A DNA stretch of 6,487 bases from NCBI GenBank assembly GCA_023484185.1, contig JAMDBC010000193.1:1-6487 (forward strand). The letters are read 5' to 3'. Source of the stretch: Chloroflexota bacterium (GTDB lineage Bacteria > Chloroflexota > Anaerolineae > Anaerolineales > Villigracilaceae). The notes beneath the pieces were generated by a model that was not told where the DNA came from, ran no database searches, and saw only the letters and a program-made list of their open reading frames with translations. Of this stretch, positions 1 to 5,786 are shown piece after piece; position 1 is the stretch's first letter, and every line of letters begins with the position of its first letter. A program made the position numbers and the translations under genes.

Positions 1-2052
1 CGGCGTACGCAGCTCGTGAGAAACTGTGGAGATCAGGCTTGATTTCATGCGATCCAGTTCGCGGTCCGTAGTGACATCTTGCAGAATCAATCCATGCCCA
101 ATGATGATATCGCGCGTATCGGTCACATCGAAGGCTTCCAGCCGCATGTAAACAATTTGTCCGGATATGCTCAAGACAAATTCCCCTTTTCGCGTATTGA
201 CCTTTTCGAGTATGTTCTTGAACTCTTGTTGTGCTTTTTGGGGATCCTGTGCGTTGGTAAGAATGCGCGCCAATACGCTGTTGAAAGACGCGCCTGCCAA
301 ATCCTCAGGGGTCATTGAAGTCAGTTCTCCCACGCGGCGGTTTGCGTAAACTACTTTATCTTTCAGGTCGCTGAGGATCAAGCCGTCTTCCATGGATTGG
401 ATCAACGCTTCCAGGCGACGAGTCTGTTCCTCCAATCTCGTGTCACTGCGTTCGAACAGGATGGCATTCTCGATTGCCATTGTGGCTTGATTTGCAAAGG
501 TTGAGAGCAGCTGGATTTCATTATAGGTAAATTGGTGCGCGTTGGTATGAAAGACCAGCAAGACAGTGGGAGGGGCATGTTGTGTGTTCAATGGTACGGC
601 CATGATGGCGCGGTATCCTTCGGAACGCGCGAGTCCGCGGCGGTTGACATAACTCGGATCAGTCTCTGTGTCGCTGACGTAGATGGCTTCTTTGGCATGC
701 AACGCGCGCATGGTCACTGAGTCGGGTTCGCTGGGCTGGATGGCAAGCCGTTCCACGTAACTTTTTGAAAGCCCGCGGCTGGCCCGCACACGAAACACAC
801 CGCGCTGTTCATCCAGTGCGATGATGGCGCACCTTTCCACTTTAAGCAGGCGGGACATTTGTTCAAGGATTCGGTCAAGCACGGTTTGCAGGTCCAGGCT
901 GGAAACAACCGCGGCGCTGGTTTCCAAAAGCGTAGCCTGCTCCTTCATGCGGTCAGCGATGGACTCTTCCATGCGCAGGATACTGCGGATCAAATGTCCG
1001 ATCTGATCTTCGCGTCGCGCCAGATGTTTAAGTTGCTCCCGTTCCTCCTGGCTTATTGGTCGGTTCGACCCAATCGCTTCGCTGATGGGCGCCAGCCGTT
1101 CCACAGGGCTGATCACGCGGATGGATAACATGGCCCAGAAGAAAAGTCCGATCAGCACGAATGCCGCGGCCGCGATCTCAGTAATGCGTTGCAGTGTAAT
1201 CTGCGCCGCAAAGGCTGCCGCGGTTGGACGACTCACAATCACTTCCCAGTTGCTGTCGGAAATCGGAGCATGGGTATAAAGCCTCTCCTGATTGTTTGGA
1301 TCTGTGGCGATCTGGAAACTGCCGCTATCCGCGGAGGAATGTTGATAAACGTTCGGAAACAAATCATTGGCGGGATGTAAAAGAAGGGCAGGATCGGGAA
1401 AGGCAATGATTTGGTAACTGCTATCCAGAATTGCAACCTGCAATCCTTCCTGCGATTGATGTTCGGATATGATGGATGCAAGTGTGTTGCTTAAACTTTC
1501 GAGTTTGATGTTTGCCCCAATCAGGCCGAGGAATTGCCCCTCGTTTGACCAGATTGGCATGACAGCAGTGGCGACAGGTTGATTGGTGGTGGGAGAAATT
1601 CGTCCTTCGGAAACGAACGGCTGGTCGGTATTAAGAGCCTGCTGGTAATAATTCCGAAAAGAAAAATCAACACCAACGGTCGAGCCGGGCCCGGTAGGAT
1701 AATGGTAAAGCATAATCCCGCTAGAACTCAACCGGTAGATCAGATTCATATTAGGATGCGTGATGGTGGCGACACTGAAGAGCCGATCCATACCTGCCGA
1801 ATCGGCCTGTATCACCTCGGGGTAAGCGGCTAATTCCTGTACGGCTTTCAGTGAATTGTTGATTGAGTTGTTGGTTTCCTGGGCGATGGCGCGCGCCAGC
1901 GAAAGATCATTGGCCTCTACGTTCTCGCGGATGCGCACGCCGACCAACTGGTTGAAAACCAGGAGCGTGATGAGAAATGGAACAATCAGCAGCAAGTAAA
2001 GAGCCAGCAGCTGTATGCCAAGGTCTTTGTACAGGGAAAGCCAGCGTTTCAT
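1..2052 (-). CDS. Membrane sensor histidine kinase (dCACHE-like, HAMP, GAF, PAS, HisKA), 3' end beyond the window
   Basis: I translated this frame by hand: 684 codons without a stop, running off the left edge. Residues 1-11 are basic (MKRWLSLYKD), followed by a membrane helix at about 12-34. An extracytoplasmic region of about 250 residues resembles a double-CACHE ligand sensor. A second helix lies at about 288-308 (AAAAFVLIGLFFWAML), then a HAMP linker with ISPVERLAPISEAI. A GAF domain spans about 374-530, beginning ETSAAVVSSLDLQTVLDRIL and ending FANQATMAIENAILFE. A PAS domain spans about 545-655 (SMEDGLILSDLKDKVVYANR). The frame ends in STVSHELRTP, the HisKA H-box, with the phosphorylated His at residue 679 (bases 16-18). 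The HATPase domain must lie outside. It should sense an external small ligand and pass phosphate to a response regulator not in view. The frame stays open upstream to an ATG at 2202, but 2052 is preferred because helix 1 follows it directly and a good -10 box lies between the two. The ribosome binding site is weak. Confidence 0.93.
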   Translation of the reverse strand, partial: MKRWLSLYKDLGIQLLALYLLLIVPFLITLLVFNQLVGVRIRENVEANDLSLARAIAQETNNSINNSLKAVQELAAYPEVIQADSAGMDRLFSVATITHPNMNLIYRLSSSGIMLYHYPTGPGSTVGVDFSFRNYYQQALNTDQPFVSEGRISPTTNQPVATAVMPIWSNEGQFLGLIGANIKLESLSNTLASIISEHQSQEGLQVAILDSSYQIIAFPDPALLLHPANDLFPNVYQHSSADSGSFQIATDPNNQERLYTHAPISDSNWEVIVSRPTAAAFAAQITLQRITEIAAAAFVLIGLFFWAMLSIRVISPVERLAPISEAIGSNRPISQEEREQLKHLARREDQIGHLIRSILRMEESIADRMKEQATLLETSAAVVSSLDLQTVLDRILEQMSRLLKVERCAIIALDEQRGVFRVRASRGLSKSYVERLAIQPSEPDSVTMRALHAKEAIYVSDTETDPSYVNRRGLARSEGYRAIMAVPLNTQHAPPTVLLVFHTNAHQFTYNEIQLLSTFANQATMAIENAILFERSDTRLEEQTRRLEALIQSMEDGLILSDLKDKVVYANRRVGELTSMTPEDLAGASFNSVLARILTNAQDPQKAQQEFKNILEKVNTRKGEFVLSISGQIVYMRLEAFDVTDTRDIIIGHGLILQDVTTDRELDRMKSSLISTVSHELRTP

Positions 2053-2116
2053 CTTGATTTCAAATTTGCACCACCTCAGTGGGTTTTCGCTAAAGTTCTC
2101 GGTGTCATTGGTGCCA

Positions 2117-2145
2117 ATTATAAGACTGCTCTCCGAAACCGGAAC
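2117..2145 (-). promoter_or_regulatory. Candidate sigma70 promoter for the histidine kinase
   Basis: On the minus strand a perfect TATAAT lies at 2122-2117. The -35 position 17 bases upstream (2145-2140) reads GTTCCG, a poor match to TTGACA. Transcription would begin near 2110, giving a leader of about 58 bases before the ATG at 2052. The -10 is convincing and the -35 is not, so an activator may be needed. Confidence 0.4.
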
Positions 2146-2341
2146 ACTCTTCCTACATTCTTCTGCAGAAAAACCACGCAGCGTGTCCCTATTGTCGCGC
2201 ATTCATCTGGCAATTGTCCGCCCTTGAAATGTTGCGGGCGATTGTATTGGTATTCACATTGAAGTTTCCTGCATGGATTATGAAAATCTGAGCAGAGAAA
2301 TGGGAGGCGTCCAAAACGATTTGAAGAAGTTGATACAAAAC

Positions 2342-2372
2342 AAAATCGCTCCTGAAAAAAGGAGCGATTTTT
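2342..2372. terminator. Bidirectional hairpin terminator
   Basis: An 11-bp perfect stem (AAAATCGCTCC at 2342-2352 pairing with GGAGCGATTTT at 2361-2371) closes an 8-base loop and has T-runs on both strands. On the minus strand it would stop transcripts coming from the transposase or tRNA-like side before they reach the kinase promoter. Confidence 0.8.
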
Positions 2373-2379
2373 ATCTCTG

Positions 2380-2409
2380 CGATCCTGACGGGATTCGGAC
2401 CCGCGATCT
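2380..2409 (-). pseudogene. tRNA 3'-end-like remnant (T-arm and acceptor strand only)
   Basis: Read on the minus strand, 2404-2388 forms a T-arm: stem GCGGG, loop TCCGAAT, stem CCCGT. The next seven bases (CAGGATC, 2387-2381) and a G could be the 3' acceptor strand and discriminator. AGATC before the T-arm fits a five-base variable loop. The loop differs from the canonical TTCGAAT by one base. No matching 5' half (GATCCTG, D-arm, anticodon loop) is found upstream, so this is not a working tRNA. Such 3' fragments are typically left where an integrating element used a tRNA gene as its attachment site. A chance likeness remains possible. Confidence 0.4.
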
Positions 2410-2410
2410 A

Positions 2411-2446
2411 CCTGAATCCCCTTGCCTTTATTGAGAGGACTGAAAC
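2411..2446 (-). repeat. Single 36-base hairpin element, CRISPR-repeat-like in shape only
   Basis: On the minus strand this begins GTTTCAGTCC. It holds an 8-base stem, AGTCCTCT (2441-2434) with AGGGGATT (2422-2415), two of whose pairs are G-T, around an 11-base loop. The GTTTC start and about 36-base length recall CRISPR repeats, but only one copy exists here and no spacer array follows. It lies between the tRNA-like remnant and the transposase remnant and may be part of an insertion-sequence or element end. Confidence 0.2.
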
Positions 2447-2471
2447 GCTGACCCGGTTGCCAGTAGTCAGC
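2447..2471. repeat. Inverted repeat downstream of the transposase remnant
   Basis: GCTGAC at 2447-2452 and GTCAGC at 2466-2471 are perfect 6-bp inverted arms around 13 bases. It lies just past the 3' end of the transposase remnant on the minus strand, so it may be a weak terminator or part of the element end. There is no T-tail. Confidence 0.2.
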
Positions 2472-2492
2472 CAGGGGAGCACTCAAAGTTTG

Positions 2493-3449
2493 TTAGGTAG
2501 CCAAAGGTAAGTTGGAATAAATTGGCTTCAAAGAATCCCAGGATTTGCTGAGCCAGGCAGCTCTGGCTTTGGCAGTGGCGATAACACCAGGCAGCGTTCA
2601 ACGTGCGCCGGAACGTTTGAGGCGTATGGCCGCGATTTGTTTGCGACGAAGGAGCTGTCACTTCGCAAGCGCTTTCAATCGTGCCGCTACTGATGAGATA
2701 GCCGAGTTGCCGAAAACGGGCATAATCCATGCGTTGCTCGTTGTGAGTGTAATAGGTGATTGCCTTCTCGATCCAAGGTTTTGCCGAGGGGCGCTGCAGA
2801 AGACTGCGACAGGATTGGATGACATCCTGGATGCGACCATCCCAAAATTCAGTGCAGATCTGGGTCAGCCATTCGTGTGCTTGCGGGGTATTGGCTCCAA
2901 AGGCGGCTTCAGCAATTGGCGTGAGATATTGGCTGGCATGGTACCAGTCCACGATTTGCCTGCACCTTGCCGCAGGCACAGGTGAACTGCCTTCGGAAAA
3001 TACTTTTCCACCAGACGCCAGATCCAGACAGCGCCATCGATGACAAACACAATTTCATCGTAGGCATCCACCTGGTTTTGAATGCCAGTCGCCCACAGCA
3101 GATGTCCAAATTGTTCGGCTTCTTGAATGTCGCAGTAGTATTTTGTTTCCTTGGCCTGCAGGTTGCTCTGCTCTCCCACCCGCACTCCGTGGTGGTTCTG
3201 GGAACGGGAAGGACGTATTCTCTCCACTTCATACCAACATAAGGTTTTGAGTTCCCGCCATTCTCCGTGCAACGGGACATGCACGCCATCCAGCGATGCA
3301 TACACTCGCCCTGCACGTTCTTCCAGGGTCCGCTCCCGGGTTTGTAATCCTTTCACATCTTCCGCAGCCTGCCTCCATCGAGTACCCTCATACATAGTTA
3401 CTATGAGGTTTCCCCGAAAGAGTGGAAAGGAAGGAAAGACAAGGTACAC
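2493..3449 (-). pseudogene. ISKra4-like transposase, degraded by frameshifts and stops
   Basis: Three minus-strand frames in series together spell one transposase. The first (3449 to about 2980) has RVYASLDGVHVPLHGEWREL and VFVIDGAVWIWRLVEKYFPKA, the DG and GDGA-W-like catalytic-core motifs of ISKra4 enzymes. The second (about 2980-2665) has QIVDWYHASQYL and GYLISSGTIESAC. The third (about 2660-2493) has LLRRKQIAAIRLKRSGAR, a TGA at 2598-2600 where this family usually has Trp, then VIATAKARAAWLS. Another TGA lies at 2658-2660, and the frame ends in TAA at 2493-2495. Frame changes fall near 2957-2985 and 2655-2665. The N-terminal part is missing: the first frame starts at a GTG beside the IS3-type fragment, with a stop immediately upstream. 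It cannot make an active enzyme. Family assignment rests on remembered motifs, without a search. Confidence 0.82.
3386..3408. repeat. Palindrome near the transposase/OrfA boundary
   Basis: CCTCATA (3386-3392) and TATGAGG (3402-3408) are perfect 7-bp inverted arms. An overlapping inner palindrome, CATAGT-T-ACTATG, lies at 3393-3405. The two hairpins are mutually exclusive. It sits 80 bases before the OrfA-type start codon and within the 5' end of the transposase remnant. It may be an operator or an insertion-sequence feature; no function can be assigned. Confidence 0.3.
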
Positions 3450-3456
3450 TTAATTC

Positions 3457-3461
3457 GGAGG
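3457..3461 (+). promoter_or_regulatory. Strong Shine-Dalgarno of insertion-sequence origin
   Basis: GGAGG lies 7 bases before the ATG at 3469. It belongs to the IS3-type OrfA leader and now serves the esterase chimera, so it decides the start of that gene. Confidence 0.75.
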
Positions 3462-3604
3462 CCGTCTGATGAGCGAGCAAAAGGAAAGATGGAAATATAC
3501 ACGGGAATTCAAACTGGAGGCAGTCCGGCCGTACGAGAGCGGCGGGAAATCGATGCGGGCCATCGAGAGAGGGTTGGGGATCACGCCCTACCTGCTGGCG
3601 AAAG
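3457..3604 (+). mobile_element. IS3-family OrfA 5' fragment (leader and about 45 codons)
   Basis: A 5' piece of an IS3-type element: Shine-Dalgarno, ATG at 3469, and the HTH_Tnp_1-like start KYTREFKLEAVRPYESGGKS through LGIT. Similarity stops around 3596-3606, where a normal OrfA would continue toward a W-x-x-x-Y segment; here the esterase signal-like sequence begins. OrfB and the right end of the element are absent. The left end probably lies at about 3420-3456, next to the truncated ISKra4-like gene, but I cannot identify terminal repeats with certainty. Confidence 0.7.
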
Positions 3605-4923
3605 GTCTTGGTCTTGCGGCGATCATGGTCTTCCTGACCACATCCTGTATAGTGCCCACTTCATCTACACACACAATTACGCCTACTGCGGTTATCCAAT
3701 CGACAACTAGCTCTAGCCCTAATCTCAACTCGGACATCCAATGGCTGAAGGCTAATGCAATTCCATTTGATACTACCGAACCGAATCACAGTTTCGAAGA
3801 TTTAATGCCACTCAAAAAGATAATCGGCGATGCGCGTATTGTCGCGCTTGGCGAAGCTACGCATGGCACACATGAGTTCCTTCAGATGAAACACCGGATG
3901 CTGAAATTTCTGGTCGAGGAAATGGGATTTAATATATTTGCCATGGAAGCCAATTGGCCAGAAGCCAACCTAATCAATGATTATGTGCACACTGGCAAGG
4001 GCGAACCAGCACAAATTCTAAGGGGCTATGCCGGAGACGAGGGGGAGGAAGTGCTGGACATGATCGAATGGATGCGTGCCTACAACGAAAATCCGAGTAA
4101 TACCCGGAAGATTAGTTTTTACGGATTTGATATAGCGAACGCTGGGCCAATGGCCAAAAACAATGTAGCCCAGTACATGCAAAAAGTCGATCCGCAGGCC
4201 GCAACACAAGTTGCAGACAATTACTCTTGTAACCCTGGAAACAGCGTTGCCTGTCAAACGAAATTGCAAGCCGTATACGATTGGCTTGGCCAGCGCCAAG
4301 CCGACTATACGGCAAAATCCTCTTCTGAGGAATTTAGTTTTGCGCTGCATAGCGCACGCGTGGCAATCCAATACCAGGATTTCACTGCCCAAAACAACAG
4401 CGGTCTCATCCGTGACCTTTATATGGCAGAAAATGTAACATGGATATTGGATCAGGCTGGTCCGGATGCCAAAATTGTTTTATGGGCACACAACGGCCAT
4501 GTTGGCATGTCGGCAGACGAGAACTTCCAGACAATGGGAAACCATCTACGACAGCAATATGACAACCAGATGGTGGTCTTTGGCTTCTTGTTTTACCAGG
4601 GCTCTTTCAATGCCTGTGGAACAGCCAACTTGCAAACCTTGGGTGTCGGTGCCTTCCATGTTGGTGCGCCACCGACAAATAGTTACGAGTCTTTTTTTCA
4701 TGAGGCGGGTTTGCCGCGCTTCTTCTTGGATCTGCGTTCAGTCAAGGAAGGGACGGCTGCCTCAGATTGGCTATTAGTGCCACATCCTTTTTGCCAAATT
4801 GGAGGCTGCTACCACCCAAATGTCATGCAATCGGGCTTCGAGACCGCGGCTTTATCAAGAGTGTTTGATGTTGTTATCTACTTCCAAGATACTTCTCCTT
4901 CTATATTATTATTGGAAAAGTAA
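3469..4923 (+). CDS. Chimera: IS3-family OrfA N-terminus fused to a lipoprotein-like erythromycin-esterase-family protein
   Basis: The 484-residue product has two origins. Residues 1 to about 44 (MSEQKERWKYTREFKLEAVR onward, ending GLGITPYLLAK) match the start of IS3/IS911-type OrfA, a helix-turn-helix. From about residue 45 comes a hydrophobic stretch, GLGLAAIMVFLTTSC, resembling a lipoprotein signal with Cys60, then a Ser/Thr/Pro-rich linker (61-85). The rest, about 90-484, is an erythromycin-esterase-family domain: GEATHGTHEF (128-137, Glu129, His132), AMEANW (Glu160), RDLYMAEN (315-322) and WAHNGHV (His341, His344), matching the catalytic His/Glu residues of Ere enzymes. Five further Cys (254, 262, 383, 442, 447) suit an exported protein. 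True Ere enzymes hydrolyse the macrolide lactone ring, but many relatives have other or unknown substrates, so resistance is only possible. An HTH before a signal segment is not a normal export arrangement. The original start was probably replaced by the insertion. An internal start at Met53 is unlikely. Confidence 0.88.
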   Translation: MSEQKERWKYTREFKLEAVRPYESGGKSMRAIERGLGITPYLLAKGLGLAAIMVFLTTSCIVPTSSTHTITPTAVIQSTTSSSPNLNSDIQWLKANAIPFDTTEPNHSFEDLMPLKKIIGDARIVALGEATHGTHEFLQMKHRMLKFLVEEMGFNIFAMEANWPEANLINDYVHTGKGEPAQILRGYAGDEGEEVLDMIEWMRAYNENPSNTRKISFYGFDIANAGPMAKNNVAQYMQKVDPQAATQVADNYSCNPGNSVACQTKLQAVYDWLGQRQADYTAKSSSEEFSFALHSARVAIQYQDFTAQNNSGLIRDLYMAENVTWILDQAGPDAKIVLWAHNGHVGMSADENFQTMGNHLRQQYDNQMVVFGFLFYQGSFNACGTANLQTLGVGAFHVGAPPTNSYESFFHEAGLPRFFLDLRSVKEGTAASDWLLVPHPFCQIGGCYHPNVMQSGFETAALSRVFDVVIYFQDTSPSILLLEK

Positions 4924-4927
4924 ACTA

Positions 4928-4950
4928 CCACCGCCATAGGCGGTGGCTTT
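4928..4950 (+). terminator. GC-rich hairpin after the esterase gene (terminator or insertion-sequence end)
   Basis: CCACCGCC (4928-4935) pairs perfectly with GGCGGTGG (4939-4946) across ATA and is followed by CTTT, five bases after the stop codon. It could end the esterase transcript, but the T-run is short. Similar GCC/GGC hairpins also occur at the ends of IS200/IS605-type elements, an alternative the sequence cannot settle. Confidence 0.5.
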
Positions 4951-4951
4951 A

Positions 4952-4977
4952 GAGCAATGCGCCTCATCATGTTGCTC
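4952..4977. repeat. Inverted repeat GAGCAA/TTGCTC
   Basis: GAGCAA at 4952-4957 and TTGCTC at 4972-4977 are perfect arms around 14 bases, directly after the preceding hairpin. Together they make a two-hairpin block suggestive of a mobile-element end. No coding role is seen. Confidence 0.3.
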
Positions 4978-5003
4978 CTCCGACGGGCTTATTTGCCTAT
5001 CGG

Positions 5004-5062
5004 AAAGTAACATTTTTCCTGATGCAACGTATTTTCTCAAAGTAACATTTTCCGTGATGCAA
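5004..5062. repeat. Two 24-base direct repeats, 35-base period
   Basis: Copies at 5004-5027 and 5039-5062 share AAAGTAACATTTT at the left and TGATGCAA at the right, with two mismatches (positions 14 and 16). They lie 67 bases before the DUF4160 start and just upstream of a candidate promoter, so they could be operator sites. On the minus strand each reads TTGCATCA...AATGTTACTTT, and tandem copies of this type also resemble the transposase-binding repeats at IS21-family ends. Either reading is inference. Confidence 0.6.
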
Positions 5063-5090
5063 TTCGCAGCCAGCACAGGTTTTGAAGGGA

Positions 5091-5099
5091 TGGTATACT
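5091..5099 (+). promoter_or_regulatory. Extended -10 promoter for the DUF4160/DUF2442 pair
   Basis: TGGTATACT carries a TATACT hexamer (5094-5099) with the TG of an extended -10. No good -35 is seen 16-18 bases upstream, as is common for extended -10 promoters. Transcription would start near 5106, giving a leader of about 23 bases before the ATG at 5129. Confidence 0.4.
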
Positions 5100-5128
5100 C
5101 CGAAAACAGAAAAACACGAATTGGATAT

Positions 5129-5365
5129 ATGCCTACAGTCAAAGGAATTCCTGGCCCATATCGCTTTTACTTTTACAGTTTTGACTGTAACGAACCGATT
5201 CACGTCCATGTACAACGCGAGAAAATGATCTGCAAATTCTGGCTTGATCCCACAACTTTAAGCCAGAATCACGGATATGCTCCTGGAGAATTAAATCGTA
5301 TTCGCTCCCTGATTGATACTCATCACGATATGATAGTTGAGGCTTGGCATGAACACTTTGGTTAA
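5129..5365 (+). CDS. DUF4160 family protein (possible toxin-like partner of DUF2442)
   Basis: The 78-residue product begins MPTVKGIPGPYRFYFYSFD and contains the family hallmarks: a PYRFYFYSFDCNEP strand, the HVHVQRE motif, the FWLDP strand, and a C-terminal helix LNRIRSLIDTHHDMIVEAWH. Length is normal for DUF4160. The start at 5129 is chosen because homology begins there and a promoter-like -10 lies just upstream; the open frame runs further back to 4943, but that part covers hairpins and repeats and looks non-coding. The ribosome binding site is weak (GGA, five bases before). The gene overlaps the DUF2442 gene by 17 bases, so the two are surely co-transcribed. DUF4160 is often found beside DUF2442 and has been suggested to be part of toxin-antitoxin-like modules. 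Biochemical function is unknown to me. Confidence 0.88.
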   Translation: MPTVKGIPGPYRFYFYSFDCNEPIHVHVQREKMICKFWLDPTTLSQNHGYAPGELNRIRSLIDTHHDMIVEAWHEHFG

Positions 5366-5621
5366 ACTCGATGCGAGAATTAAAAATATTGAAATAACAG
5401 ACGATTCGATCATCGCCCAACTAATAGACGGGCGCACCATTAGCGTGCCGCTAGTCTGGTCATGGCGATTGGCCGAAGCCACTCCTAAACAAAGAAAACA
5501 CTACGAAATTATCGGGGATGGGCACGGCGTCCATTGGCCTGATGTTGATGAAGATATTAGCGCCGATGGGATGCTTTATGGGACCCCTGCGCCACGTCCA
5601 AAATCAAGAAGTGTTGCGTAG
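5349..5621 (+). CDS. DUF2442 family protein (possible antitoxin-like partner)
   Basis: The 90-residue product has the DUF2442 pattern: a two-strand start (VKLDARIKNIEITDDSIIAQ), the ISVPLVWSWRLAEATPKQRK segment, then YEIIGDGHGVHWPDVDEDIS and a C-terminal MLYGTPAPR. Start at 5349 is supported by GAGG six bases upstream, inside the end of the DUF4160 gene; an in-frame TTG at 5337 is less likely. The 17-base overlap implies translational coupling. The small, conserved pair ends in a strong terminator, so it is a self-contained two-gene unit. By analogy with type II toxin-antitoxin loci one partner may neutralise the other, but which is which, and whether this is true at all, cannot be told from sequence. 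Confidence 0.9.
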   Translation: MNTLVKLDARIKNIEITDDSIIAQLIDGRTISVPLVWSWRLAEATPKQRKHYEIIGDGHGVHWPDVDEDISADGMLYGTPAPRPKSRSVA

Positions 5622-5640
5622 AAGCGATTAAATACAATCG

Positions 5641-5681
5641 TAACAACCACGCGACGTGAACAAGTCGCGTGGTTGTTATTT
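5641..5681. terminator. Perfect 15-bp hairpin terminator between convergent genes
   Basis: TAACAACCACGCGAC (5641-5655) pairs perfectly with GTCGCGTGGTTGTTA (5664-5678) around an 8-base loop, GTGAACAA, and is followed by TTT. It lies 20 bases after the DUF2442 stop and between two convergent genes, so it can end transcripts from both sides. Confidence 0.85.
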
Positions 5682-5786
5682 AGGGAACGATTGTGCTGGC
5701 CCTTGCCTCATCCGCCCGTATTTGCGAGGTAAGACAAATTGAAGGAATCGTCTTGATTGCCTGACAAAATTAATTTTTTGAGTAAC
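5682..5786. other. Short intergenic stretch, no feature seen
   Basis: Between the terminator and the stop codon of the SEC-C gene I find no reading frame or RNA. Only a short A/T palindrome, AAAATTAATTTT (5766-5777), stands out, just past the SEC-C gene's 3' end; it is too weak to call a terminator. Confidence 0.4.

Noticed and set aside
2053..2202. Kinase start at the ATG at 2202
   Set aside because: It would add 50 hydrophilic residues before the first membrane helix and would overlap the best -10 box.
2411..2446. CRISPR array
   Set aside because: Only one repeat-like unit is present, with no second copy and no spacers.
2118..2486. Minus-strand 122-residue frame between the kinase and the transposase remnant
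   Set aside because: It runs through the tRNA-like piece, the terminator hairpin and the kinase promoter, has no family likeness, and its composition looks random.
2545..2985. Plus-strand 146-residue frame opposite the transposase
   Set aside because: It is the antisense shadow of the transposase pseudogene, whose motifs lie on the minus strand.
3625..3627. Internal ATG (Met53) as the real esterase start
   Set aside because: It lies in the middle of the hydrophobic signal-like segment and has no good ribosome binding site, while the ATG at 3469 has an ideal one.
4018..4392. Minus-strand 124-residue frame inside the esterase gene
   Set aside because: It is antisense to a gene with clear catalytic motifs and has no recognisable domain.
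4943..5128. N-terminal extension of DUF4160 by 62 residues
   Set aside because: The extension covers hairpins and direct repeats, shows no domain, and DUF4160 homology begins at MPTVKG.
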